64,000 nt of DNA from CAZJUP01 sp964549275 (GCA_964549275.1 CAZJUP010000004.1:62001-126000), one strand, 5' to 3'; shown: positions 8,426 through 17,326, numbered from the stretch's first letter. Program-made: numbers and translations. Notes: generated from the sequence alone by a model not told the origin.

Positions 8426-9216
8426 AACGGTTCTGCGTTATAGGTGATCCTATTACTCATAGTCTGAGTCCTCAGCTTCATACAGAAATTTTTCGTCAAT
8501 TTGGAGTTGAGGCTTCCTACGAAAAAATCTGTATTGATATTCCATCTCTTACCGAATTCATGGAACACCAACGATTTAATGGCATCAATGTCACCATCCC
8601 CCATAAACAATCTGTCATATCCTTTCTAAATGAATTGGATGATTCAGCAAAATCCATTGGTGCTGTAAATTGCATCCATCAAGGAAAAGGGTACAACACA
8701 GATTGGTTAGGGTTTATTAATGCCGTGAAGTTAAATGCAGTAAACCTACAAAGCCGGGACTGCACTTTGATTGGTGCGGGAGGCGCTGCCCATGCTGTGG
8801 CTTTTGCTTTGATACAATCCAAAGTCAATACAATTTCAATTATTAACCGAACACAAAATAATTCTCAAAAACTCGCCCGCTGGATTAAATCCAAATCGAA
8901 TGTTTCGGTTACTTTAAACAACATCCACCCCATAATCATTAATTGTACGCCATTGGGGATGTGGCCAAATACATATTCACTACCCCTCCCTATTGAATCG
9001 ACCCCACCTGACGCTGTTTTAATTGACACCATTTATAATCCCGTGGAAACAGAATGGCTGAATCAGGGCCGCAAAAAAGGTGCCAAAATTGTTGGAGGGT
9101 TGGATATGTTTATTGCCCAGGGGTTGGCCTCTGCTGAAATTTGGTTTAATAAACATATTTTAGAAAAAATTGAATTGGAACAGATAAAAAAGGTGTTAAA
9201 ATCAGAATTATGTTAA
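8422..9216 (+). CDS. aroE: Shikimate dehydrogenase
   Basis: Reduces 3-dehydroshikimate to shikimate with NADPH. I place the start at ATG 8422 (264 residues), which overlaps the aroA stop as ATGA; an in-frame ATG at 8368 would add 18 residues without family support. Motifs: GDPITHSLSPQLH (8-20), NVTIPHK with catalytic Lys62, YNTDWLGF with Asp94, the dinucleotide loop GAGGAAHAV (118-126), NCTPLGM and GGLDMFIAQG. It overlaps aroC by 7 bases. Confidence 0.95.
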   Translation: MKRFCVIGDPITHSLSPQLHTEIFRQFGVEASYEKICIDIPSLTEFMEHQRFNGINVTIPHKQSVISFLNELDDSAKSIGAVNCIHQGKGYNTDWLGFINAVKLNAVNLQSRDCTLIGAGGAAHAVAFALIQSKVNTISIINRTQNNSQKLARWIKSKSNVSVTLNNIHPIIINCTPLGMWPNTYSLPLPIESTPPDAVLIDTIYNPVETEWLNQGRKKGAKIVGGLDMFIAQGLASAEIWFNKHILEKIELEQIKKVLKSELC

Positions 9217-10370
9217 CGCGAATAAAATTTCTTTCAGCAGGGGAATCTCACGGAAAAGGTCTTTTGGGAATAATAGATGGTCTTCCTGCCGAGTTGGATG
9301 TTTCAGAAGATTATATCGATACTCAACTCGCCCGAAGGCAAATGGGATACGGACGTGGCGGCCGAATGAAAATCGAATCAGACCATGCCGAAATCTGGAG
9401 TGGGGTTCGTCATGGAAAATCTTTAGGATCACCTTTGGGTATTCTCGTACGAAATATGGATTGGGAAAATTGGACGAAAAAAATGTCTGTGGCCCCAATT
9501 AAAGAAGACGTAAAAAAAGTAACCCTACCCCGACCAGGGCATGCAGATCTTGCCGGTGTTCAAAAGTATGGCTTTGACGATATTCGAAATGTACTGGAGC
9601 GATCCAGTGCTCGGGAAACCACCATGCGTGTGGCATTGGGATCCGTTTGCAGAAAATTGTTAGAAGATGTTGGAATTGAAGTGGGAAGCCACGTGGTTCA
9701 AATTCATTCAGTAAAAAATGAATCCCCCACTCCGATAAAGCTCACCCCCAATCAGATTAATAACACAGCAGACAAATCTCCAGTAAGGTGTTTGGATAAA
9801 AAAACAGAAAATGAAATGATAGAAGCCATCGATAGGGCAAAAGAGTCTGGAGATTCTGTAGGCGGAATTTTTGAAGTGATTGCAACTGGTCTGCCATTCG
9901 GATTAGGGTCTTACACGCAATGGGATAAGAAACTCCATGCCCGAATAGCTGGCCTGATGATGAGCATTAATGCATTTAAAGGGATTGAAATTGGCGGAGG
10001 GTTTACCTCTGCTGAAATGCCAGGAAGCGCAGTCCATGACGAAATTGGATTTGAAAATAATGCCTATGTAAGACTCACAAATAATGCAGGTGGGATTGAA
10101 GGCGGAATGAGCAATGCACAACCTATTGTTCTTCGTATGGCCATGAAACCCATCCCGACACTTATCAAGCCCTTAAAATCCGTGGATATCATAACTAAAA
10201 AAGAAAAAGTTGCCCACAAAGAACGTACAGATTCTTGTGCTGTTCCGGCAGCTTCTGTTATTGCTGAAAGTATGTTATGCTTTGCATTGACAGATGCAAT
10301 ACTGGAGAAGTTTGGCGGAGATTCTATGACACAACTTAAAGCTCACATTCAAGCAACAGCCAAATATTAA
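9210..10370 (+). CDS. aroC: Chorismate synthase
   Basis: Flavin-dependent elimination of phosphate from EPSP giving chorismate, the branch point for Trp, Phe and Tyr. At 386 residues it has the usual length. Seen: SAGESHGKGLLGIIDGLP near the start, RRQMGYGRGGRM, the signature RSSARETTMRVALG, GGGFTSAEMPGSAVHDEI and DSCAVPAASVIAES. It begins inside the 3' end of aroE. The aroK ATG shares its last A with the aroC TAA stop (TAATG at 10368). Confidence 0.97.
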   Translation: MLTRIKFLSAGESHGKGLLGIIDGLPAELDVSEDYIDTQLARRQMGYGRGGRMKIESDHAEIWSGVRHGKSLGSPLGILVRNMDWENWTKKMSVAPIKEDVKKVTLPRPGHADLAGVQKYGFDDIRNVLERSSARETTMRVALGSVCRKLLEDVGIEVGSHVVQIHSVKNESPTPIKLTPNQINNTADKSPVRCLDKKTENEMIEAIDRAKESGDSVGGIFEVIATGLPFGLGSYTQWDKKLHARIAGLMMSINAFKGIEIGGGFTSAEMPGSAVHDEIGFENNAYVRLTNNAGGIEGGMSNAQPIVLRMAMKPIPTLIKPLKSVDIITKKEKVAHKERTDSCAVPAASVIAESMLCFALTDAILEKFGGDSMTQLKAHIQATAKY

Positions 10371-10870
10371 TGAATATTTATTTAATAGGAATGATGGGAT
10401 CTGGGAAATCAACCGTAGGGAAACATTTATCAGTAATGCTTGGCATTCCATTTTTGGACCTCGATCATTATATTGAAGTTAAACATCAAAAATCAATTGC
10501 CGATATTTTTAAGGAATATGGAGAGGCTCGATTTAGAGAATTAGAGTTCGAAGCCTTATCACAAATCGAAACATCCAGTGTGTTGGTCGCCTGTGGCGGA
10601 GGCATCATTCTGGACAGCCGCAACCGAAAAAAACTTCAATCCTCGGGAAAGGTAGTTTTCCTTAAAGCCTCCATTCCTGAATTGACTAAACGATTGGGAA
10701 ATGTAACCAATCGTCCCCTACTAAAAGAAAAAGCTGTTCGTAAAGAGCTCAACCACATATGGCAGAAGAGAAAAGATTTCTATGAAAAAACAGCCCATCT
10801 CACCGTAGATACAAAAAAGCGTTCACCAAAAGAAATATCCGAAGATATATTTAATAGAATTAAGTCATGA
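10370..10870 (+). CDS. aroK: Shikimate kinase
   Basis: Phosphorylates shikimate at the 3-hydroxyl with ATP. The 166-residue protein is a compact P-loop kinase: Walker A GMMGSGKSTVGK at 7-18, DLDHYIE with the shikimate-binding Asp, ARFRELE with an Arg, CGGGIILD, and NRPLL in the lid region. It shares one base with aroC and overlaps aroB by 4 bases, placing it in the same transcript. Confidence 0.96.
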   Translation: MNIYLIGMMGSGKSTVGKHLSVMLGIPFLDLDHYIEVKHQKSIADIFKEYGEARFRELEFEALSQIETSSVLVACGGGIILDSRNRKKLQSSGKVVFLKASIPELTKRLGNVTNRPLLKEKAVRKELNHIWQKRKDFYEKTAHLTVDTKKRSPKEISEDIFNRIKS

Positions 10871-11937
10871 GTTCTCTTCAGGTCAACCTGGACTCCCGAA
10901 GCTATCCCATCCATGTCCAGTCCGGTTTAATTAAAAAAATTCCCACTTTGCTTTCTGAAGGGAACCATGGGCAGCGATGGGTTATCATTTCACAACACAA
11001 TTTAATGGAATTATTCGGATTTGAGCTTCAATCCGATTTAAAAGAGGCAAGTTTTCATTGTGATTTTATCACGCTTCCCGTAGGTGAAGCAGCAAAAAGC
11101 CTGAATGAATTCAGCAGGGTTATTAGTCAAATGATTGAATTGGGCTGTGACCGGTCAACGACTATTCTGGCTTTGGGAGGCGGTGTGGTTGGAGACGTGG
11201 CTGGATTTGTGGCCTCAACTTTTATGCGGGGGATTGACTATTTTCAAGTTCCTACCACCCTCCTGGCCATGGTGGATTCTGCCATTGGCGGAAAAACAGG
11301 AATCAATGTGGCCCAGGGGAAAAATTTAGTGGGGGCTATTTACCAGCCCAAGGGTGTCTTTGTTGACCCCTTATTACTCGAATATCTTCCCAGAGAGGAA
11401 ACAGTGGCGGGCCTCGGGGAAGTCTTAAAATACGGGGCGATTCGAGATCGGGATTTTCTTCTTTTCATTTATTCACAACTGGACAATTTGGATGATTTTG
11501 ATTTTGAAAAAGCTATTAGAAAATCCTGTGGAATAAAAGCGGACATTGTGGCAAAAGACGAGAGGGAAGGGGGGTTGCGGAGGCTCCTTAATTTCGGACA
11601 TACCATCGGCCATGCTCTAGAAGCTCATTTAGGTTATGGGCGGATCCGTCATGGAGAGGCTGTGGCCTACGGCATGATTTGCGCCGGTTGGATATCTTTT
11701 GAATTGGGCCTTTTACCCCAGGAAGATTTTCAATTCTTAAAAGACACGATTCAAAAACTCCCCCTCCCGGTCCTGCCATTTTTAGAAGGGACCCTCCTCA
11801 TGCCATATATCAAGACAGATAAAAAATCCGAAAAAGGCGTTTTGAGTTTTGTGGTTTTGGAAGGATTGGGCCATGGGGCCGATTCTCAAAAAGTCACGGA
11901 AGACCTGATCAAAAAATCATTAGGTGTGATTCAATGA
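10867..11937 (+). CDS. aroB: 3-dehydroquinate synthase
   Basis: NAD- and metal-dependent cyclisation of DAHP to 3-dehydroquinate, the second shikimate step. The 356 residues match the family. Seen: LGGGVVGDVAGFVASTFMRG for NAD binding, PTTLLAMVDSAIGGKTGIN, GEVLKYGAI with a metal-ligand Glu, LNFGHTIGHALEA with metal-ligand His, and RHGEAVAYGM. ATGA overlaps occur at both ends. Codon use here is a little richer in G and C than in the trp genes, but nothing suggests transfer. Confidence 0.97.
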   Translation: MSSLQVNLDSRSYPIHVQSGLIKKIPTLLSEGNHGQRWVIISQHNLMELFGFELQSDLKEASFHCDFITLPVGEAAKSLNEFSRVISQMIELGCDRSTTILALGGGVVGDVAGFVASTFMRGIDYFQVPTTLLAMVDSAIGGKTGINVAQGKNLVGAIYQPKGVFVDPLLLEYLPREETVAGLGEVLKYGAIRDRDFLLFIYSQLDNLDDFDFEKAIRKSCGIKADIVAKDEREGGLRRLLNFGHTIGHALEAHLGYGRIRHGEAVAYGMICAGWISFELGLLPQEDFQFLKDTIQKLPLPVLPFLEGTLLMPYIKTDKKSEKGVLSFVVLEGLGHGADSQKVTEDLIKKSLGVIQ

Positions 11938-12359
11938 AAATCCTCGTCATCAATGGGCCAAACCTTAATTTATTGGGGAAGCGGGAGCCTGAAATTTATG
12001 GGTCCGAATCCCTGAACGATATAATGGACTGGCTTTCAAATACACCGGAGGCAGGTGGCCATGAATTCCGCTTCTTCCAATCCAACCATGAAGGGGAAAT
12101 TATCAACACCATCCATGGTGCAATGGGAAATATTGACGGTATCCTCATGAATCCCGGCGCTTTTACACACTATTCCTACGCTATTCGGGATGCCATCACT
12201 TCTGTAGCTATCCCCACGGTGGAGGTCCACTTGAGTGACATTCACGCCCGGGAAGACTTTAGGAAAGTATCCGTTTTGAAGGATGTTTGTATTGGCCAGG
12301 TTTATGGCTTGGGGAAAAAAAGCTATTTGGAAGCCTTAAAAATTCTCTCAAAAAATTAA
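11934..12359 (+). CDS. aroQ: 3-dehydroquinate dehydratase, type II
   Basis: Dehydrates 3-dehydroquinate to 3-dehydroshikimate. The 141-residue protein is a type II (dodecameric) enzyme: NGPNLNLLGKREPEIYG at 7-23 with catalytic Tyr22, MNPGAFTHYSYAIRDA, and EVHLSDIHAREDFR with the catalytic His. It is the last gene of the aromatic supra-operon. Its TAA (12357-12359) overlaps the proA stop on the other strand, so no intrinsic terminator fits between the convergent units. Confidence 0.97.
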   Translation: MKILVINGPNLNLLGKREPEIYGSESLNDIMDWLSNTPEAGGHEFRFFQSNHEGEIINTIHGAMGNIDGILMNPGAFTHYSYAIRDAITSVAIPTVEVHLSDIHAREDFRKVSVLKDVCIGQVYGLGKKSYLEALKILSKN

Positions 12360-13597
12360 GACCTAATTTGTCCTTCTCCCATGACCACAAATTTTGTTGT
12401 GGTCAGTTCCCGAAGCCCCATGGGCCCAAAAGAATGGAGTTTCGTTGTGCTTATTCCGATTTCCGCCCCCAGGCCCAGCTCGCCCCCATCATTGAACCGG
12501 GTTGAGGCATTCACCATAATGGCTGAGCTGTCCAAATCCTGGATAAACCGGTCAACTGCATTTTTATCTTCACTGATAATCGCCTCTGTATGGTCGCTGC
12601 CGTACTGATGAATATGGTCAATCGCTTCATCCAGATTATCCACCACTTTCATGGCCAGAATCAGGTCTAAGAATTCCGTGTCAAAATCTTCCAATGTGGC
12701 TGCCAAGACCTGGGATGAGTACTTTTGTATATTTTCGCATCCGCGAATTTCCACACCGGCTTCCTGTAAATCCCCAATCATCTGTGGCATCAAGTCATTT
12801 GCAATATTTTTATGCACCAGGACCGTTTCCGCTGCGTTGCAGACACCGGGGCGCTGTACTTTTCCATTCATGACGATGTCTCTCGCCATTTGAGTATCTG
12901 CAGTTTCATCTAAATATATATGGCAGTTACCTTTGTAGTGGGCAATAACGGGAACGGTAGCCACGCTCTTGACCCGGCGAATCAACCCTTCCCCTCCACG
13001 GGGAATGATCACATCCAGAACCTCATCCATCTTGGCCATTTCGTCCACGGTGGACCGTTCTGTTGTGGGGACCATATTCACGGCCTCCTCCAGGTTTTCT
13101 TCAGCCAATACCGATTTCATGATTTGGACAAGAGCCTGATTGGAATGAAAAGCTTCGGATCCGCCCCGTAGGAGGAGACCATTCCCGGCATAAAAACAGA
13201 GGGAGGCCGCTTCCACGGTAACGTTGGGGCGGGATTCGTAAATTACGCCAATAACACCTAAGGGAATACGCCGGCGCTGGACAACAAGTCCATTGGGGCG
13301 TGTTGCTTCCTCTACAACCTCCCCCACAGGGTCTGGCAGGCTCGCCACCTCTCGGACACTATCTGCCATGCTCTGAATCCGGTCCGGAGTTAAACGCAAC
13401 CGATCAATCATGGCTGCAGATATTCCTTTTTCTTTCGCTAGTGTAAGATCCTTTTCGTTAGCCTTTTGAATCCCGGCGCTGTTTTCTAAAATCTTTTCGG
13501 CTATTTTTTCTAAAATCGCTTGTTTTTTTTGTGTTGAAATTCCCCGTAGTTTTACACTGGCGCTTTTTGTTGCCAATCCCAATTCCTGTAATGTCAT
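12356..13597 (-). CDS. proA: Gamma-glutamyl phosphate reductase
   Basis: NADPH reduction of glutamyl 5-phosphate to the semialdehyde, second step of proline synthesis. The 413 residues match the family. Motifs in order: NGLVVQRRRIPLGVIGVIYE, SRPNVTVEAASLC, GNGLLLRGGSEA, VIPRGGEGLIR, and GVCNAAETVLVHK with the catalytic Cys. The C-terminal part carries ASTRFNDGGELGLGAEIGIS and KLHSFGPMGL. It follows proB by one base and is the last gene of the argG-argH-proB-proA unit. Confidence 0.97.
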   Translation of the reverse strand: MTLQELGLATKSASVKLRGISTQKKQAILEKIAEKILENSAGIQKANEKDLTLAKEKGISAAMIDRLRLTPDRIQSMADSVREVASLPDPVGEVVEEATRPNGLVVQRRRIPLGVIGVIYESRPNVTVEAASLCFYAGNGLLLRGGSEAFHSNQALVQIMKSVLAEENLEEAVNMVPTTERSTVDEMAKMDEVLDVIIPRGGEGLIRRVKSVATVPVIAHYKGNCHIYLDETADTQMARDIVMNGKVQRPGVCNAAETVLVHKNIANDLMPQMIGDLQEAGVEIRGCENIQKYSSQVLAATLEDFDTEFLDLILAMKVVDNLDEAIDHIHQYGSDHTEAIISEDKNAVDRFIQDLDSSAIMVNASTRFNDGGELGLGAEIGISTTKLHSFGPMGLRELTTTKFVVMGEGQIRS

Positions 13598-13598
13598 T

Positions 13599-14726
13599 TT
13601 ATTGCTCCTTTGTTATGACCATATTATCCCTGTGAATAACTCCCCGCCGATACTGATATCCCAATATTGATTCAATTTCATTTGATTGTTTCCCCAAAAT
13701 TTTATCAATGTCTTCGCTGTTGTATTCAACAATGCCTCTGGCAATTTCATCCCCTGATTCTGTACAACAGCACACACCGTCTCCCCTCAAGAAGGTGCCT
13801 TTTCTTTTAAGAATCCCCGATGGCAAAAGACTGCTTTTTTTCTTTTGAAGCGCTTCCGAAGCCCCTTCGTCAATAACAACCACGGCTTTCGGGTTTAGGG
13901 CATGGGCAATATAGGCTTTCCAAGAGTTTAATTTTGTGTCCGTCGGTTCAATATAAGTTCCCAGGGATTCTCCCGCAATCAGCCGGGTTAAAATATTTTT
14001 TGTTCGACTATTGGCTATTAGGGTGGGCACTCCATAGCGCGAAGCCATCACAGGGGCTTCCAGTTTTGTTTCTATTCCTCCACGGCTAAATGGGTTTGCC
14101 TTAGATTGAGGGATGGTTTTTTTTAAGCGCTCTAGGTCAGGGACGGTCAAATGATTAAAAACTTCTGCATCGGGATATTTAGAAGGATCAGATACTGCAA
14201 TTCCATTTATATCTGATAAGATTATAAATAAATCTGCGTTTACCAGGTTTGTACATAATGCCCCCAGATAATCGTTGTCACTAAATTGAATTTCTTCTGT
14301 ACTCACTGTATCGTTTTCGTTAATTACAGGCACAACCCCATGATCTAACAAATATTCCAATGTGTTTCTGGCATTTAGATATCGCCCCCTGTCTTGCAGG
14401 TCATCGTGTGTTAACAAAATTTGTGCAACGGATATATTAAATTTACTGAATGCTTCTCTAAAGTATTTCATGATGAGGGGTTGCCCTATGGCCGCAGCGG
14501 CTTGTTTGTTCACAAGAGAAGAGCCTCCATTATTCATGATATGGTTCCCCGCGGCTACCGCTCCGCTAGACACCAATACCATTCGAATATTTTGTTTATT
14601 TAATTGGGCTATTTGATTCGACAATTCTTTGAAACGCAAGGCATCTATTTTACCCGTATTATCACAGAGACTGGAGCTGCCTATTTTTACTACAATAGTT
14701 TTCAGATTTGGCAGGGTACGGCTCAT
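13599..14726 (-). CDS. proB: Glutamate 5-kinase with PUA domain
   Basis: ATP-dependent phosphorylation of glutamate, first and usually Pro-inhibited step of proline synthesis. At 375 residues it is of the long form. The amino-acid kinase domain has VVKIGSSSLCD near the N-terminus, LVSSGAVAAG, NENDTVSTEEIQFSDND and a GGIETKLEAPVMAS loop. A C-terminal PUA-like domain from about residue 280 contains LLPSGILKRKGTFLRGD. The start overlaps the argH stop as ATGA, coupling the two. PUA in ProB is often of unclear function. Confidence 0.96.
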   Translation of the reverse strand: MSRTLPNLKTIVVKIGSSSLCDNTGKIDALRFKELSNQIAQLNKQNIRMVLVSSGAVAAGNHIMNNGGSSLVNKQAAAAIGQPLIMKYFREAFSKFNISVAQILLTHDDLQDRGRYLNARNTLEYLLDHGVVPVINENDTVSTEEIQFSDNDYLGALCTNLVNADLFIILSDINGIAVSDPSKYPDAEVFNHLTVPDLERLKKTIPQSKANPFSRGGIETKLEAPVMASRYGVPTLIANSRTKNILTRLIAGESLGTYIEPTDTKLNSWKAYIAHALNPKAVVVIDEGASEALQKKKSSLLPSGILKRKGTFLRGDGVCCCTESGDEIARGIVEYNSEDIDKILGKQSNEIESILGYQYRRGVIHRDNMVITKEQ

Positions 14727-15910
14727 TTAAATCTCAACGATTTTTGCACTTGCCTGTATGCATCTCTAAAAGGGATACCCTTCTCTACCAGATCATAAAC
14801 TTTTTTGGTGGCAAACAGGTCCTCTGTCATAGAAGCAGCGCAATTGTTTTTGTTCACTTTTATTCCGGTTATTACAGCGGTGCTTATTCGCAAACAGTCT
14901 TTTGTTAAGTCGAAGGCGCGCATAATCGGTTCCTTGGAAAGTTGAATATCTCGGTTATAACCGGAGATTAAATTGGATACCAAAGTTTTTACTTGAGTTT
15001 CATATCCCAGCATGATATGGTAACTTCCCCGGAGCAATTCCAATACGTCTGGATTTTTTTTCTGAGGCATGATGGAACTTCCTGTACAAAAAGATGTGGG
15101 TAATGTTACATACCCAAACTCTTCCATGGAAAATAAAATCAAGTCAGAAGCAATTCTATTTATCCAAAAGACAATCTGGCTTAAACTGCTGACAATTGTT
15201 ATTTCAAATTTCCCTCGACTTAATTGACAGTAGACAGGATTTTCCTGAATACGGGTAAACCCTAACTCTTCCGCTGTTTGTGTTTTATTAATTTCTAACG
15301 GAATTCCAAATCCTGCAGCGGATCCCAAGGGGGACTGATCCACCAAGTGTTTCACAGCCTTCAATAGGGTTAGGTCATCTTTCATCCCATCTTTATATGC
15401 TCCACTCCATAGTTTAAAAGATGAGGGCATGGCTTTCTGCATATGTGTATAACCCGGGAATGATATATGGCCTTCTCTTTCCGAAAATAAATCTAGGGCA
15501 CTAATCCATTGTTCTGCCTGCATTTCTATATTTTTTAATTCATCTTTATAGTAAAGCCGCAATGCAGTTAATACCTGATCATTCCTGGAGCGAGCAGTGT
15601 GAATTTTCTTACCCACCTCTCCCAATTCATCTGTTAGAAAGTTCTCTATAGCCGTATGGCAATCTTCTTGGGATACTCCAATATGGAATTCATTCTTTTC
15701 ATGGAGTTCAATTATTCTCTTTAACCCTGAAATCAATTGTCTGACTTCCAATTCAGATAAATATCCTTTAGAGCCGAGCATTCGTGCATGGGCTATGGAT
15801 GCTTTACAATCATAAGGAATCAGACTTAAGTCCAATTCCGGATCTTTACCTGTAGTAAAATTTTCTATGTTTTGATTTACTTCTATTCCTTTATCCCATA
15901 ATTTATTCAT
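14723..15910 (-). CDS. argH: Argininosuccinate lyase (short form)
   Basis: Splits argininosuccinate to arginine and fumarate in the last arginine step. The fumarase/aspartase superfamily signature TGSSIMPQKKNPD is present at about 275-287, with HTARSRNDQVLTALR, FPGYTHMQKAMPSSF and SGYNRDIQLSKEP. At 395 residues it lacks roughly 50-65 residues at the C-terminus compared with common ArgH: it ends shortly after the IPFRDAYRQV helix. No leftover C-terminal coding sequence or frameshift is visible, because proB begins at once. Start ATG 15910 overlaps the argG stop by 8 bases. Confidence 0.94.
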   Translation of the reverse strand: MNKLWDKGIEVNQNIENFTTGKDPELDLSLIPYDCKASIAHARMLGSKGYLSELEVRQLISGLKRIIELHEKNEFHIGVSQEDCHTAIENFLTDELGEVGKKIHTARSRNDQVLTALRLYYKDELKNIEMQAEQWISALDLFSEREGHISFPGYTHMQKAMPSSFKLWSGAYKDGMKDDLTLLKAVKHLVDQSPLGSAAGFGIPLEINKTQTAEELGFTRIQENPVYCQLSRGKFEITIVSSLSQIVFWINRIASDLILFSMEEFGYVTLPTSFCTGSSIMPQKKNPDVLELLRGSYHIMLGYETQVKTLVSNLISGYNRDIQLSKEPIMRAFDLTKDCLRISTAVITGIKVNKNNCAASMTEDLFATKKVYDLVEKGIPFRDAYRQVQKSLRFK

Positions 15911-17165
15911 AGCTGAATTCCTTTCTCCATTTATAGGGGTTCCGACGATGAAGAACGAGGTTATGAGCCTTTAACCGAATGGCATTTATATTTATAAATC
16001 CCTGAGAATCGGTGGCATCAAAACCACCCTCCACATCCATACTGGACAATTCTTGGTCATACAACGAAGTTGGTGATTCTCTGCCAATAGATATGACATT
16101 CCCTTTCAGTAGCGCAACCCGGACGGTTCCATCAACAGCTTCTTGGCTTTTTTCAATTGCTGTGAGTAAAAAATCCATTTCTGGAGAAAACCAAAACCCA
16201 TTATAAATTAATTCGGAAAATTTAGGTATAAGCATATCCCGTATATGCATCACTTCCTTATCCATGGCTACGCCTTCCAAATCACGATGGGCTTCCCACA
16301 ATATGGTTGCCCCGGGTGTTTCATATACCCCCCTGGATTTTATTCCTATAAAGCGGTTTTCAACCATATCAACACGACCAATACCATGAAAATTCCCCAT
16401 TTCATTCAAGTATAAAAATAAATCCAGACTGTCTGTTATATGGATGTCATCATTTAAATTTTTCACCGAGACGGGCTTCCCGTTTTTAAAGGATATTTCT
16501 AAAACGGATTCCTTATCCGGCGTATCTTGAAGTTCTTTAGTCAAACTAAACACAGAAGTATCTGGTCGTAAAGACGGATTTTCAAGAATACCTGCTTCAT
16601 GACTGATATGCATGAGGTTTTCATCTTCGCTATAGGGTTTTTTATTCGTGGCTGTAATAGGAATGTTCCATTTTTTGGCATAAGCAATCAAATCTTTTCT
16701 TCCCTTAAATTGACTTAAAAACTCAGGGTCTTTCCATGGGGCAAAAACTTGGATTTCAGGATTTAATGCATAATAAGCCAATTCAAATCGAACTTGGTCA
16801 TTCCCTTTCCCTGTGGACCCATGGGATACTATTGTGGCCCCTTCCTTTTTAGCAATGTCAATTTGTGCTTTAGCCAGTACAGGTCTTGCCAGGGATGTGC
16901 CCAACAAGTACCGCCCTTCATATAATGCATTACCCTGAAGTGCAGGAAAAATATAATCGGTTACAAATTCCTTCTGAAGGTTTTTAATATGGACTTTGGA
17001 TGCCCCCAAAACCACGGCCTTTTCTTCAACAGCTCTAAAATCATCCTTCTGGCCCACATCGCCGATAAAACAGACGACTTCGTAGCCTTTATTCACCAGC
17101 CATTTTAAAATAATAGATGTATCCAATCCTCCACTGTATGCCAGCACTATTTTTGTCTTTTTCAT
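15903..17165 (-). CDS. argG: Argininosuccinate synthase
   Basis: Joins citrulline and aspartate with ATP. I place the start at ATG 17165 (420 residues), preceded by AAAGGAAC. A longer in-frame reading from 17231 would translate through the terminator hairpin and is rejected. Motifs: the PP-loop KIVLAYSGGLDTSIILKWL at the N-terminus, GSTGKGNDQVRFELAYYAL, APWKDPEF and the GIGRVDMVENRFIGIKSRG region. Expression is probably controlled by the arginine leader and terminator just upstream (17185-17326). Confidence 0.97.
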   Translation of the reverse strand: MKKTKIVLAYSGGLDTSIILKWLVNKGYEVVCFIGDVGQKDDFRAVEEKAVVLGASKVHIKNLQKEFVTDYIFPALQGNALYEGRYLLGTSLARPVLAKAQIDIAKKEGATIVSHGSTGKGNDQVRFELAYYALNPEIQVFAPWKDPEFLSQFKGRKDLIAYAKKWNIPITATNKKPYSEDENLMHISHEAGILENPSLRPDTSVFSLTKELQDTPDKESVLEISFKNGKPVSVKNLNDDIHITDSLDLFLYLNEMGNFHGIGRVDMVENRFIGIKSRGVYETPGATILWEAHRDLEGVAMDKEVMHIRDMLIPKFSELIYNGFWFSPEMDFLLTAIEKSQEAVDGTVRVALLKGNVISIGRESPTSLYDQELSSMDVEGGFDATDSQGFININAIRLKAHNLVLHRRNPYKWRKEFSYE

Positions 17166-17184
17166 TTTGTTCCTTTTTAAAATG

Positions 17185-17218
17185 AAAAAGCCCCTCGGCG
17201 AGAGCCGAAGGGCTTTTT
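17185..17218 (-). terminator. Attenuator terminator in the argG leader
   Basis: On the - strand, arm AAAAAGCCCTTCGGC, loop TCTC, arm GCCGAGGGGCTTTTT, followed by CATTTT. The 15-position stem has one mismatch (A opposite C) and a U-run at its 3' side: a strong intrinsic terminator. It sits 30 bases after the stop of an arginine-rich leader ORF and 19 bases before the argG start, where a terminator would block the biosynthetic genes unless relieved. This is the expected layout of ribosome-mediated attenuation. Confidence 0.88.
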
Positions 17219-17248
17219 GTTTTGATATCATTTATTGATGACTAAAAA

Positions 17249-17326
17249 CTAAGAATCGCCCAAGGCCCTCCTAATGAAAAAGAAAGGTCGTCGGTTACGG
17301 CGAATTCTATTTAAGTGTGTCATCAT
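17249..17326 (-). CDS. Arginine-rich leader peptide of the argGH-proBA operon (attenuation)
   Basis: A 25-codon ORF on the - strand starting ATG ATG at 17326 and ending TAG at 17249. The product begins MMTHLNRIRRNRRPFFFIRR and contains seven arginines (AGA, CGC, CGT, CGA, CGA, AGG, AGG), clustered as R.RR.RR and RR. It lies between the carB stop and argG, 30 bases upstream of a strong hairpin. Established attenuation logic: when charged Arg-tRNA is scarce the ribosome stalls on these codons and the downstream terminator is disfavoured, so argG is expressed. No strong Shine-Dalgarno sequence is visible. Too short for standard gene callers. Confidence 0.82.
   Translation of the reverse strand: MMTHLNRIRRNRRPFFFIRRALGDS

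Noticed and set aside
17166..17231. N-terminal extension of argG to ATG 17231
   Set aside because: It would translate through the terminator hairpin and adds 22 residues without family support; ATG 17165 has a ribosome binding site and starts right at the PP-loop motif.
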